Assembly: GCA_947396885.1 (NCBI GenBank)
Contig: OX377202.1
Span: 86,346,408-86,410,407, forward strand
Length of the DNA stretch: 64,000 bases
Direction of reading: 5' to 3'
From: Heligmosomoides polygyrus polygyrus
Taxonomy: Eukaryota > Nematoda > Chromadorea > Rhabditida > Heligmosomidae
The notes beneath the pieces are model-generated. The model was given only the letters and a program-made list of their open reading frames with translations. It had not been told where the DNA came from and did not search any database. Of the stretch, positions 32,260 through 43,426 are shown piece after piece. Numbering within the stretch: the stretch's first letter is position 1; every line of letters starts with the position of its first letter. A program made the position numbers and the translations under genes.

Positions 32260-33909
32260 CAGGGGTGCACACGAAATTCTCTGCGTTAAATTTTTTTAAC
32301 GAAAAATTTTCGATAAACTTCCGATAAATCGTTAAATTGCATTTGAAGAAATACAACTAGCTGCAAACCATTATTTCAGAAGAAAAAAATTAGGGAGAAC
32401 CTCGTACGTTTCAACTTCAAGAGGTCAGAAGCTATAGTTCAAGGTTGTAGTGTAACACTGCAATGTAAAATAAGCTGTTCAACATCAACAAACACGGAAA
32501 ATGAACAATCGTTCAGCAACAAATCACCTACAGAGTGCGGAATAAGAATAGGTGTGGAATTATCATTCAAGGTGATCACCGACAAGGCATCTTAAAATGT
32601 TCGATCAGTACCCGCTCCCTTTCCTAGATCTTTTGTCCGACTGTTCTACGAGCATATATAATCTTGTGGGCACCAGCCCATTAAGTACAGAGAGAGCTAA
32701 TAAAGATACTATTAAAAGCCTATCAGTGGAATGTTAACGCGTTGTCGAAAGCACAAATTTTGCGTGTCTGATGTGTGAGACCAATCCATTTTTTGCAACG
32801 TTGGGACCGCGACACGGCATCGTGTCACACGGTCCCAAACTGCCGAAAAGTTGTTACACGTCGTCAACATGTGAACGTTCAGGAAAAGTAGTTTTTCTAA
32901 TATTCGTTATTAGCGTTTTTATAAAATCGTTCAAAATACGCTCAGCGTCCGGAAACATCCCCTCCGCCTCAACCGCTCCAGGTGGCGGACAAAATATTCT
33001 GGGATAAGCTGCGCCAGGTGAGGATAGGCATGTCCAAGGAGGAGGTTAGGCCAGTATCTTTGTGGAATCGTTGTCGTGCCTGGGGAATTTCCATTACCAA
33101 AATGCATTAAGCCTTTATCAACACGCGCGATTTTCAACTGAGTGCCGCATGGGACAGCGCGCATTTTTCCCGCGCGCTGATAATTTGAATTATTTTATTT
33201 GTATTATTTATTAAACATGAAAGAACAGTCATAAAAGAAGTTTCCATTGGACTATCTTGACCGTAGATATTAGTGAACTCAGCGATTCATATTGTACTAC
33301 TAAATGCTTGATAATATTCCATTAACTATTTTATGGCGGTGTCCGACGACATCGTCGGACAATGTCGTGGAAGGGTTAAAGGATAAGGACAAACGATGGC
33401 CTCATATTCCATCCTTTATCCTCATCATTTAATACGTGGCAAATTCAATCTGTTTTCAGAGCGCGGCGCATTCTAGTTCTGCCGGATATCCTGAAGGCGT
33501 TTTGGATGCGATTTGGCCATACAATGACTTGCTGTGGCCAGTCGATGAAGAAGTCAGCGTTCCCCTTTCCAGACAAGTCTAGTACCAATTCACCGAGCCC
33601 AGAGAGGTTGAAGGTTTGGTTGGCCTGGGAGGAAAATCCGGAAAAAAGATCACAACCCTAGTATAGGTTGCACGCGATAGCCGGCACCTCCTCCGACTGC
33701 GCTACACACACCCCTAAAATGCATTATTTCCAACAAAAAAAATTGGAACAAATTCATGAAAACATTAAAATATTCATGCAATCTTAACATTTTTTAGAAA
33801 CAGTCGTAATCGGGAGGATGAGACCTGCAACATTAAAGGATGCTAAGAGTAAATGTGATAAACTCACTGTTAAATTCGTTAAATCGTTAACCGTTAAACT
33901 GCACCCCTG
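32260..33909. mobile_element. hAT-type element with perfect 8-bp target duplication
   Basis: It starts CAGGGGTGCA and ends TGCACCCCTG. Both sides are flanked by GCTGCAAC (32252-32259 and 33910-33917), a perfect 8-bp duplication. The CAGGGG-type ends are typical of hAT. Subterminal sequence is rich in GTTAAATCGTTAA motifs on both sides. The 1650-bp interior holds hairpins (32801-32840; 33341-33360) and a SINE at 33459-33712. No hAT dimerisation motif or transposase frame was seen, so it is non-autonomous. Confidence 0.85.
33459..33712 (-). repeat. tRNA-headed SINE inside the hAT element
   Basis: The copy runs from the tail (GCGGCGCATTCTAG on +) to the head (CCTCCTCCGACTGCGCTACAC on +). The body shows GCTGTGGCCAGTCGATG and the usual GGTTTGGTTGGCCTGG. 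It inserted after the hAT element formed or was carried by it. Confidence 0.6.
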
Positions 33910-34149
33910 GCTGCAACCTGTTTACCTGGAACGAGGATATTTGACGTTTTTCTGTATTTTTTATCTTTCTTTTACCATACTTTTCTTCATATTCTTTCAT
34001 ATCTTTTTTAGTCTTTTATATTTTTTTATATTGTTCCTAGTTTTTATACCCAAAATAATAACTCCAAAATCGCACGCCGCTGTTATTCGAACACTAAATA
34101 TACAATTTTCATGGCGGACCGGACCCTTTTTAAACTAATCGTAAATAGG

Positions 34150-35225
34150 ACACCCTTAGCTGGCCTAAGACCTTGAAATCAGAACGAATTCTCTCAAATT
34201 AAAATAATCTTTTTCCACGTTAAACTAAAAACCCTCTAAAGAAGTTTGAATAATTTTTTATTCAAGGTAAGTTTTAGTATTAATATAACATTCTTTAAAG
34301 TTTTAACTCACTTACACAGTAAGTGAAAACATTGTTTGAAATTTTATAAAATCCTTATTTATCGAGAAAATAATTGCTTAAAACTTATTTTGAAGAGAAG
34401 GAGGGCGACCATTTTTTAGTGCCAAGAACGAAATTGTACTATTCCCTCGTCCAATTTTATAATTTATTTTCCGCTTTTTATTGGACTGATAGTAAAATTT
34501 CTGCTTGAGATTAACACCTGTAAACAATAGAACAAAAACAATATTAAAAAACACACATATCATCACTTGGATGTTTTGTGTAAGCGGCATTTAAATTATC
34601 GATCAATTAAAAATCTGGACTCAAAAACGAATGCATGGCGCAATATCCTATTTTAATGCACCAAATGATCGCCGCTTTGTTATGCTTTGAAAAAATTCTT
34701 TAACTTATTATTTCTGAATATTTTTGATTCTCTATTTTTATTTTTATTTTTTTTTTGAAACTTTACTAAATTATAACACTCCTTCGGCAGCTAATATTTA
34801 AAAAATTTAAAGAAGGTTGTACCAAGTTGTGCAACAAAAACAATTGCAAGGAGCACATATATCCTCACGTTGGCGGTTCATGTAAGTGGCATCTACATCG
34901 TCAATCAAATAAAAGTCGCGACGAGCTTTCGAGCATGGCGCGTTCAGATCTGCCATAGATTTATGGTGTTGAATTTGTTTCATAGTTTATGCTAGTTTAT
35001 TATTTTTCTCCCAAAAATAAAAATTTTGTAAAATTATTTCACTAATTAGAGCAGGTGAATTAAAGGACATGAAAGTAAGTTATGCTATTTCAACCATCTC
35101 CTAGAGTCTGTAGTATCACCTGCCTGAAGGTCATTTCGGTTTGAAAGAGCCGCTTTGATTTCCAGTCTTAAAGCTACATAGCTTAGAAGGGTGTCCAATT
35201 TGGTTTGAAAAGTGCCCCAGTCAAC
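34150..35225. mobile_element. AT-rich foldback element (GGACAC family), copy 1
   Basis: The outer sequences GGACACCCTTAG at 34151 and, inverted, AAGGGTGTCCAATTTGG near 35190 begin partly complementary arms (AAGACYTTGAAATCAG; GATTTCCAGTCTTAAAG). The centre is very AT-rich with no coding potential. Similar pairs lie at 35895-36510 and 52855-53630. Boundaries are approximate. Confidence 0.4.
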
Positions 35226-35439
35226 GTGAAAATGGTATGAAATTCGGAGGCTTGACGGTCGACATCGCGGAGGACATCGCGTGCAAGTCGCTGCTGCTGG
35301 TGGAATAACGACTTCATCGGAACTTATTCTCACGACGTCGCCTACGCATATTGAGGCATTGCGCGTTTCCACGAGGAAGAGGAAGTGTCTGTTGCTCGAA
35401 AGCGATAGGATATTGGGTACAATTCATCGCCGATGTATT

Positions 35440-35645
35440 CTGCAGACGAGAAGCTCGGTCAAATCACTTCCGCGACTTCAGTTTGCTGATGTCATCGCAA
35501 TGGATTTTCCTTTCCAGACAGTTCTGGCACCAGTTCATCAATCTTGGAGTGATGAAAGACTTTGCTGACTTGGGCGAGACTCGAACCAGAAACTTCGTCA
35601 TAGGTTACATACGACACCAGGCACCCCCTCCGACTGCGCTACAAC
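35440..35645 (-). repeat. tRNA-headed SINE, degraded
   Basis: The head is visible at 35623-35645 (CCCCCTCCGACTGCGCTAC on +) and the body at 35515-35570 (CCAGACAGTTCTGGCACC). The tail is diverged or lost. It lies between two AT-rich foldback copies. Confidence 0.45.
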
Positions 35646-35894
35646 TCTCTCAAGCGATATTGTTTAGCAATATGAATTTTATCCCTGGGTCGGGTTTAGA
35701 CCACTAACGACACCAAAGTGGTCAAAATGTTAACTAAGAAAATTTTTACTGGAAACATTGCTCAAGAATTTAAATGTTAGATTAAACAAATTTGAATTCT
35801 TTAAATTATTTATTTGTTATTTAATCTTGAAAAGAGGCGCTTCCCAAAGATCATGGAATGATATTCTTATTTTATTTATGCCATTTTCACGTCG

Positions 35895-36510
35895 AATGGG
35901 ACACTCATCTAATGGTAAACTAGCCTAACACTTTTTAAATTAAAGCAAACTTTCCCAAATTGGAAAGGGCTTCTTCTACATCAAACTGGAGACTCTCCAA
36001 AAAAAATCAGAATAATTTCTTGTTAAAGAAGGTTCTAGTAAATCTTTCTTTAATTTTTTAACTCATATACCCAATAAGTGAACAGGCTTGAAATTAAACA
36101 AAAATTAAAAATTTATAAAATAATTGATGAAAAATAAAGGTTTAAAGCTAGTTTCAAAACACTGCGAGGAGGCGGCCGTTTTTTGTACCAAAAAGAAATT
36201 GCCCTCGCCCAAGACGTGGTGATTTTTTTCAAATTTGTTGAGTAATGTTTCAAATTTAATTTATCCTTTATTTCCTATTAATACAAATTCTATAAAATTA
36301 TTACAATTATTGGGCGGTGAACTAGAAAATGTCAAAAAACGTTCTACAAAATTTTCCTTGAACAAAAAATTATTCTAACCGTCTTATTGAGTCTGTAGTT
36401 CAACCTGCCTGAAGTTGATTTTGATTTGAACGAGTTCGCTTCGATTTTAAAATTCTTAAAGCTAGATTCAAAGAATGTCCAATTTCATTTGAAAGTGTCC
36501 AATTCGACAA
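35895..36510. mobile_element. AT-rich foldback element (GGACAC family), copy 2
   Basis: The left end GGGACACTCATCTAATGG and the right end GAATGTCCAATTTCATTTG are inverted and homologous to copy 1. The centre carries GGAGGCGGCCGTTTTTTG, shared with 34.39, 41.23 and 53.36 kb. No open frame of note. Confidence 0.4.
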
Positions 36511-36519
36511 ATCACTGAA

Positions 36520-37592
36520 AGTGGTATGTTTTCAACCATTTATCTTTAAAATAAATTTAACTTTATGAAATTGCCTTTGCTTTTCACGACAGTTAAATCT
36601 GCAGATGACGTCTCCGCCTCTATCACCTGTGCGACCATATAATAGCGCAGTAGAAGGAGGTGCCGACTGTTGTGTGGGCCCGGAATCGTTTTCCAGGGAT
36701 TGGATCCCGCCTAGGCAAATCAATCCTTAAATCACCTTGGGGTCGATGAACAGGTGAACGAGAATAAACCACACACTTCTTCAGAATGGCCTACATGAGG
36801 AGGCGAAAATCACAGCCAATCACAGCAACGACCAAACACGCGACAAGCAATAAAGACACAGATCGTACTCGATTCTTTATTGTCATGCGGCGGTGGTCTT
36901 TTGTGCGTACTGATTGGTCTGGCGCTTCCTCCTTCTCCCACCTAGGCCACATTAACAACTAGTCCCGATCATTACATTGATAAAACAACAAATTGAATTG
37001 CACGATTTCCATGTTTCGCAGAAATAAAATGTGTGGAGTATCCTAAAAGGGAACGACTTTCTTCTTCTTTTTTATTGTAAAGGATTCTAGAAGGGAGGAG
37101 AAGAAAACTGCTTCAACTTCTTCACACAAAACTTAAAGCGATGTTATGCAATGCAATGCATTCGTCGTAGTGCGCCATGCACTTGGCTTCGACAGGATTT
37201 TGGGAATTTTGGAAGGATACCTGAAACCATCTGGTCAAGTGCCTTCTCTTACGAAGTTGGTTTACGAAAGACGAACAGCGCCTTCAACCTGGGCGAGGAA
37301 TCGAGCTCTGGTAATTAATGGTGTTACTTACAAATAAAAATACAAGTACTTTTACCTTTTAAGAACCAGCTTAAAATTCCAGAAAAATCCAACAAAGACG
37401 TGCTGAGCCAGGTGAAGTGGCGGCCATTGTTGGGAGCACTCTTCGGCCACCCACCTTCACCTATCAAACGGCACCCCACCCACCTCCTCTCTGTTCCTTC
37501 CGGTCGGCGCCAATAACTCACACGACGAAAACAGCACTTCTGGTCGGGAAATGGCAGGAGAAAATGACCGCCGTTTGGAGGAAGCCACTCAC
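36520..37592. other. Stretch without a recognised gene; SINE fragments
   Basis: A partial SINE head on + lies at about 36641-36725 (AATAGCGCAGTAGAAGGAGG). A degraded antisense fragment lies at about 37170-37330. The - strand frame 37324-37521 follows the doublecortin exons, but no convincing exon boundary could be set in it. Confidence 0.4.
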
Positions 37593-38228
37593 CTTCTCCT
37601 TCGACAAGCCACTCAGATTCGCTGCCGATAGATTAGGACTCTTCGACAGGCCGTCGAGTGGGAACGGTAGACCGGTGGTGCTACCGTAGCCGGCCTTCTT
37701 CAGGTAGAGATCCATACTGTCACCGGAGTGGAGATAGACCGGCTTGCCTTCGGTTACTCGCACCAGGGATGTCCATTTCTAAGAAATATAGGCAATTAGA
37801 GAAGTACTTAGAATTCTGGAGGCAAACCAACCCTTTCGGTCTGGGTCCAGACGCGATTCGCTCCGTAGTTACAGTCGATGAATGGCCCCCGTTCCACGGC
37901 CACGTACTCGCCATTGTGCTCGAGTTCGGTGAACTGCAAAGGAAGGCCCGTTGGCAATGAAAAGGAGCTCAAACCTTCTAATTTCACCCACATGGTCCAC
38001 CCTGACCCCGTGGGTCGAGTAGAGCCGGTTAATCGCCGTCGTGGTGCCGAGCTTTCGCGTGAGCGCGTCGAGAAAGACGATCTGCAAAGCGATGCAAATG
38101 GTGTCAGGCGACGTCAGAGAAGGTGTCAGACTCACCCAGTGCTTGTACTCCCTTCGAGTTACGGTAATCAGCTTGCCGGGATCACGCTCGTCACCGTTCT
38201 TGTAGACGCGGATCTGAATGGCGGACGA
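37593..38228 (-). CDS. Doublecortin-domain protein, four exons (partial)
   Basis: The - strand exons are 38228-38136, 38081-37992, 37933-37832 and 37778-37593, separated by introns of 54, 58 and 53 bp. All are in phase 0 and give 157 residues. Residues 1-85 form a doublecortin domain: IRVYKNGDERDPG, then LDALTRKLG, INRLYSTHGVRVDH, FTELEHNGEYVAVERGPF and DCNYG. After it come a short TERKWTSLVRVTEGKP and a Ser/Leu-rich tail (LDGLSKSPNLSAANLSGL). Doublecortin domains bind tubulin/microtubules. Exon 4 ends at a good donor (GTGAGT), so more 3' exons exist below 37593. Exon 1 uses a weak acceptor (CTAAAAG) and has a stop just upstream. A 5' exon may lie in the open frames at 38312-38515. Two donors (GTTGGT, GTGGGT) are weak. 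It is clearly a real host gene or a recent copy of one. Confidence 0.75.
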
Positions 38229-38524
38229 CTTTTAGCAGTTCGAATTAGGCTCCACCCCACCACACTGAATGACCGCCAGATCCCATCAAGCATGGCCTAA
38301 TCGCCGGCTGGTCAGGAGGAAATGTCCTCGTGTGATGGTTTTCCGTCAAAAACAGAAATTGGAAGTAGAACGCCAGTAGTGCCAGGCTTGCGAAAGTTTT
38401 TGCCAAGCAGGTTCAGCGCCGCGTAACCTAGACGGACTTCCTCTGGAGGTACCACGGTCATTGCACACTTCCGAGGCGAATTCGGAGAACTTACAAGGAG
38501 AAGTTCCCAATTCATGGTACGCTT

Positions 38525-39247
38525 TTGCGATGCTATTATTTTGACAGGATATACGCTGATAGTTTGTTTCGGTAAAGGACATCCCGATTACAACTTTACT
38601 ATAAGTGGGAGGCCTCTTACCTGCTCACACAAGGTACGGGATTTAGGTGTTATCTACAACGATAAGTTCGAATACGAGGACCATATCAGAGACGTTTTGC
38701 TTAACGCAACCTCTAAATGTAATTATATATTACGCGCGTTCAAGTCTAGAGACCCCAAGCTACTATTTAGACTATTCACGACCTACGTTAGGCAGCAAAT
38801 GGAATACTGCAGTCAGCTCTGGTCTCCGTACAAGAAGTGTCTCATCGATAGCATTGAACAAGTACAGAGAAGTTTCACTTACCGGTGTTTCCTACGGAAG
38901 GGACTAGTCAGGCTGTCATATGAGGAACGCCTTAAGGTCCTAGGGGCAAATACATTGGAGTTTAGAAGGATTTTAGCCGATTTCCTCTACATGTACAAGC
39001 TAGCTACTGGTCGCTCTAACCTGGAATTGTATGACATTTTTGACAAACCGTCACTAGCAGAAATTACTCGGGGCCACCCGTACCGAATCAAACCAGACAG
39101 ATCTACTACGCTGGATCCTTTTTAGCAAGGTCAGTAATGAGGTGGAATAAACTTGACGCTAGTTTATTCAGGTGGAAGCGATGCTATACATTCCAGGCCC
39201 ATCTAATCGACTATCTCCTGAGGACTATTCCAGATCGGCCAGACTAG
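38525..39247 (+). pseudogene. 3' end of a non-LTR reverse transcriptase (CR1/jockey-like)
   Basis: The frame to 39125 covers only the post-catalytic region: KVRDLGVIYNDKFEYEDHI, FTTYVRQQMEYCSQLW, IDSIEQVQRSF and RLSYEERLKVLGANTLEFR. A frameshift near 39120 moves the last 40 residues (RWNKLDASLFRWKRCY, ending IPDRPD) into another frame. The fingers, palm and endonuclease are absent, so the copy is 5'-truncated. It lies just upstream of the doublecortin exons in opposite orientation. Confidence 0.85.
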
Positions 39248-39656
39248 GATGTGTTGCCATTTTTTTTAAAGAGATTGCTCCTTTCCCGACGACAATGTTG
39301 CTGCAATATTAGTTACTAACACTTCACCTCGTTTGGTGTTTGGTGTCTGCTATTCTTGTTCGTTACTCACATTTTTTGTGTTGTTCTGTTTCGGCCCCCT
39401 CGACCAGACCCCCTCGACTTCGCAATGTGGACCTCGGGAATGTTGGCGGACCTACTAAGATGGTGTCCGGAGTCCAATCCACGCCTCCTCCCACCTCGTC
39501 GTTAGGACTTGCAGTGTTGGCGGGCCACTGCCCTTCTGAACCGAGCTGTCCACTTCCCGTTCCCCGCCCCTCCTCCCCCCCCCCCCTTCTCCATCAACCT
39601 ATACTGCTTGTTCCCATAATGATAAGATACCGATCTAAATATAAATAAATATAGGA

Positions 39657-40036
39657 CCCTTTGAGATGCTGCGCTGGACGGCTGGAGTCACCCGCATGGA
39701 CCGCATCAGAAATGATGCTATTCGGCAGAAGTTCGGTGTCGCCCCGATAGCGGACAAGATGCGCGAAGCTCGCTTACGATGGTACGACCACGTTCTGCGT
39801 GGAAAGGAAGACAGCGTCCTCAAGGTAGGCCTTGAGTTGGAAGTGTCAGGAAAGCGGCCTAGAGGACGTCCGAAGCAGCGTTGGTCGGATACGTTACACA
39901 TGGACATGAAAGTAACTGGCGTCCACCCTGATCAAGCGCATGACCGGGAAAGGTGGCGTCATGACACCGGAAGAGCGGACCCCGCGACGAAGTGGGACAA
40001 ACGCTGAAGAAGAAGAAGAAGAAGAAGAAGAAGAAG
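39657..40036 (+). pseudogene. 3' end of an RTE-type retrotransposon with GAA tail
   Basis: The frame 39666-40007 matches the RTE C-terminal tail (EMLRWTAGV, REARLRWYDHVLRG, KRPRGRPKQRWSDTL, GRADPATKWDKR). A (GAA)n tail of about 30 bp follows the stop. It is the same family type as the element at 14243-15397. Only the last 115 codons remain. Confidence 0.85.
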
Positions 40037-40156
40037 ATAGGGCCCTTTGAGTCCAGATTTACAGTTAGATCTTCCTGATCGCTTTTTTAAAAACCTCCAA
40101 AAGAGGTGTGAAAGAGTGCGTGCACCTGTCACCACCCCTACGACGCCGCACTAGAT

Positions 40157-40235
40157 GTGCCTCGTTGGAGCAGTCGGTAGTACCGCCGCATAGGAGCACA
40201 CCGGCGGGCTTTTGAGTTCGAGTCCGCGTACTGCC
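40157..40235 (+). repeat. tRNA-like sequence, left arm of foldback 3
   Basis: It reads GTGCCTCGTTGGAGCAGTCGG (21 positions incl. A-box core TGGAGCAGTCGG) and has a perfect B box GAGTTCGAGTCC. The region between is long, as in class II tRNAs with a variable arm. It is diverged from its partner at 40532-40613. Confidence 0.6.
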
Positions 40236-40531
40236 AATACTTTTGCACATATTAGTTTGTGGTTACTGCGCTTTCTCATGATTACAGGAGTCAATTTTAG
40301 ACCATCAATGTTTAAAACAAACCAGGGTTGTCTATTTGCTTCTTCATGTATGCTTATTTTTCAGCGATGCGTATATGCACCAACATACCGTACCGCATAC
40401 CTTATGGTTGAATATTATGAACCCAGGCCATATCAGTACATAAGTGCACTTGAAAAGTTGATTGAGTATAAAATGAACTCCTGTGATCATAAGAAAGCAC
40501 AATAACAACAAACAAATACACGCAAAAGTAT

Positions 40532-40613
40532 TGGCAGCACGCGGACTCGAACTCAAAAGCCCGCCCAAACGCTTAAGCGAGACGGTACTCCTACCCACTG
40601 CGCCACCGAGACA
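40532..40613 (-). repeat. tRNA-like sequence, right arm of foldback 3
   Basis: On the - strand the A box is TGGCGCAGTGGG and the B box GAGTTCGAGTCCG, both consensus. The intervening sequence contains CTCGCTTAAGCG, which can form an anticodon-type arm, and GGGCGGGC, which fits a long variable arm. It is better preserved than the left-arm copy. Confidence 0.65.
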
Positions 40614-41239
40614 CATCTCGTGGGGCGTCGTAGGGGTTCATGATTGTTGCACACACCTTTTCACACCTCTTTTTCCGCACTTTAAAAAGCGTTCAGCAAA
40701 AACTATTTAACTGCAGTTCTAGACTCCACTCACACAGCCCACGAGATGTGTCTCGGTGTCCTGTCAAAATAGCATCGCAAAAGCTCACTTTGAGTTGGTA
40801 ACCTTCTCTTGTTAGATGAAGCAGGACTGTTCCACAGGTTTATCCTTATGGCTAGCTTAAGACAAGAAGCCAGCGCTCTAGCATTTTTTGAATGTTGTAT
40901 AGAAAACTAAAGTTACAGTTACAAAGTAAGTGGAATAAGCCACGCATTCTATTCCTTCGAGAGATCATTCCGTTCCTTCGAGATTTCAAAGATTTTCAAT
41001 AGATATCCAGTCTGAACAATGGATTCTGGAGACTCCCTTTACACAACTGCATATGACTAGTTTCGGTCACCATGGGGAACCCATATTATGGAAGGACGCA
41101 CTAGTCAACGGTAATGCACTCTCATTGAAGTTTTAATGCGTTTATCCAATAAATGAATATAACGTTTGAAACTTTATAAAAGTTTTAACTTTTTAGAAAA
41201 AATAATGCTTTGATGTTTGTTTCAAAGAGCATGGAGGCG

Positions 41240-41830
41240 GCCATATTTTAAGTGTTGCGTTCTCATCTCCTAACGCTGCATTCGCGCCCTAGACCGCATT
41301 GTCCAGCTCCCGCACATCTTCTCACAGTCTGAATACTTCAAGAAGTAGAACACATGGCGCAATCGACAAATATCGTTGATCCCCTTTCGAAGCTTGATGA
41401 GCAACTGTAACCCTTATATGTTGTGCTAATAGACATTTCGCCTTGACGACTGCAGTTTGACGATTCATTAGTGAGCTTCCCGATCATCAAGAACTATGGG
41501 GGGTTAGGAAGAAAGCCGTTAGCGGTTTTAATGACAGTGGCTGCTAGAACATGCACGGTAAAAGACTCACACGAATCGCCCTGAAGTCGAATTGGACCCT
41601 CGGCGGCGGTCCCGTGAAATCCAACTCGAATTCGCGTCGCTCGGCCGAATTCATGGCGCACTAACACGGGCTAGCTGGCATCGACGTCTACAAACACCAC
41701 GAAGCAAACAACGATCAATATCTATTTTTTGCGTGGATTCAAATACACATTAACGTTGATGTTCTAGTAGCTATAGAACAAAAAACTCCTGGAAGGCATC
41801 AGTTCCATTACCTATGAGAAGGTACTTGAA
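41240..41830. other. Stretch with no recognisable gene
   Basis: A SINE-tail-like AGAAGTAGAACACATGGCGC occurs at 41344. The rest has stops in all frames. Confidence 0.35.
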
Positions 41831-41906
41831 CACATTTGCTTAAGACGGAGCGGCTGCTATAGAGGCTATGTGTTGTTATAGGATGTTTGTTGCGCTCAAA
41901 ACTCTT

Positions 41907-41978
41907 GTGTCAGTCGGGGCTCGAACCCACACCTTCTGCTTTCCGGGCAGCGATGCTACGCCTTACACCACCCGCGCT
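41907..41978 (-). repeat. tRNA-like sequence, left arm of foldback 5
   Basis: On the - strand: D-arm GGTGTAAGGCG, anticodon arm CTGCCCGGAAAGCAG, T-arm GGTTCGAGCCCCG. The acceptor halves are diverged. It is the same tRNA type as at 4715-4784. Confidence 0.65.
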
Positions 41979-42123
41979 GTTTGACCGCACGTAAGATCCG
42001 CGTTGTCCTCGAGGTCCCTCCCCCGTGGTATCGGGATGGGCAGGCCGCTGATATCAGCACGGAACCTGTTAAGCTGAGGACCTAACTAGTAACAATGCTT
42101 GAACACATTTGCTTAAGTCTGGA

Positions 42124-42194
42124 GCGCCGATGGTGTAAGGCGGAGCATCACTGCCCGGAAAGCAAAAGGTACGGGTTCGAGTCCCGCCTGGTGC
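42124..42194 (+). repeat. tRNA-like sequence, right arm of foldback 5
   Basis: Acceptor GCGCCGA with CTGGTGC, D-arm GGTGTAAGGCGG, anticodon arm CTGCCCGGAAAGCA and a perfect T-arm (ACGGGTTCGAGTCCCGC). It is the best preserved outward-facing copy. Confidence 0.7.
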
Positions 42195-42995
42195 AAGAGT
42201 TTTGATCGCAACAAAACATCCTGTAACAACATATGAGAAGGTGCTCGTGAATGTTAGAGTGCTGAGGAGCTTTTCGTTTGGGCTACAAGAAAGGTCCTGG
42301 AATGATGTCCCTAATCACCAACGAGGTTGCTCTATTTTTAGGCCTCTATGGGCCGACCGAAGGCAGTACGAGAGCAGTCACTGCCCTATATATGTCCCAC
42401 AATTTCCAAAACATAATCACAATACCATCAAAGAATTGCCTTGAGTAGGCAAAAACATTGTTTGCGAGAGTTCTACACATTACGATGAAGCCGGCGATTT
42501 TTCTTCTACTTCTCAGAATTTCTTTTTCTATCTTCTTTTTTCTTCTACTTTTTTCCATTTGTTTCTTTACTGCATACGAATAAGGTAAGAGAAAATGTAA
42601 CAATCCAAAGAGCAGGACCTCAATAGACTCTAATGTCGCTTTCAAAAAAGGGCGTGAATTTCGTGATTTTCAGCAAGGCAGGGTTTTCGAATTTCGTGAG
42701 CGGCTGCCAACCTTCCTTGAAAACGTCTTTTTGAGACGCTTCGCTGCAGCTGTTCGCTTAGGAACTAACTAGGGAAGGGTTTCGACCTCCCATGGAACTT
42801 CAAGATGAGACTAGGATCATTAGAAAGAGCTCGGAATGCTGATTACGAATATGGGTGTTAAAATTGCAAAATGAAAATCCTGAGCGAGTTATGGCCTGCC
42901 GAATGCGACGGGCCTCACCACAGGCAGGCCGTGCGATGCACCTGGTGCGAGAATGGTGAGTCATCGGGGCCCCGTAAGAGGGGACCGCCAGTTGC

Positions 42996-43064
42996 GGCGG
43001 TGGCGTAGGGGTAGTGTCCCTCCTCATCAGGTGCGACGTCGTTGGTTCGCTCCCCATTGCTGCC
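42996..43064 (+). repeat. tRNA-like sequence, left arm of element 1
   Basis: The acceptor GGCGGTG pairs with TGCTGCC using wobbles. The A box is TGGCGTAGGGG and the B-box-like sequence is TGGTTCGCTCC. The anticodon stem is poor. Loop CTCATCA would give anticodon CAT with a pyrimidine at position 37, so it is unlikely to decode. Confidence 0.6.
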
Positions 43065-43426
43065 GGCTTTTTTGCACACCATAATTTATCTTCGAAATGA
43101 TCTTTTGTTCTGAATTATGACACGTATTTGATTAAATAGCGAGGAAAACTACCATACACGCTTGTAAAAATGCTTGAAGGCAAGAAACTGGTATTGTCAA
43201 ATTTTTATTTACTATTTTGCGCAAGTAGAGTTCAAATCATATATTGAACAACTAGAGGTGTTTCTAACAACCTTGGCGTTCACGGAACAAAGCAAAAAAT
43301 GTGTGAAGCAAAAAGAGAAGTGGTAAGTGTAGGATGAGGAAGAACAAAATATCGTTGATCTACTGCACTTTTGACTGATCAGAAAGCCCAAAATGTCATT
43401 GATCTACTGCTTTTTCTTCACTCACT

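Larger units (their letters stand above)
40050..40735. mobile_element. tRNA-bearing foldback element 3
   Basis: The arms at about 40050-40330 and 40450-40735 are inverted copies. Outer arm sequence TCGCTTTTTTAAAAA/CTTTTTAAAGTGC is followed by AGAGGTGTGAAA in both, then a tRNA-like block, then CATGATTACAGGAGTCAATTTT or its inverted counterpart. The tRNA-like blocks point inward. The 120-bp centre holds no gene. No target duplication could be set. Confidence 0.65.
41830..42235. mobile_element. tRNA-bearing foldback element 5
   Basis: The left arm (GTTGTTATAGGATGTTTGTTG, then TCAAAACTCTTG and a - strand tRNA-like block) and right arm (+ tRNA-like block, CAAGAGTTTTGATCGCAACA, ACATCCTGTAACAACATATG) are inverted copies of each other and of the element at 4.27-4.83 kb. 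The tRNA-like blocks point outward. The centre, 41990-42110, includes GGGCAGGCCGCTGATATCAGC. No coding capacity. Confidence 0.7.

Noticed and set aside
42996..43064. Functional initiator-like tRNA (CAT loop)
   Set aside because: The anticodon stem has two mismatches, position 37 is a pyrimidine, and the partner arm has a diverged copy in inverse orientation.
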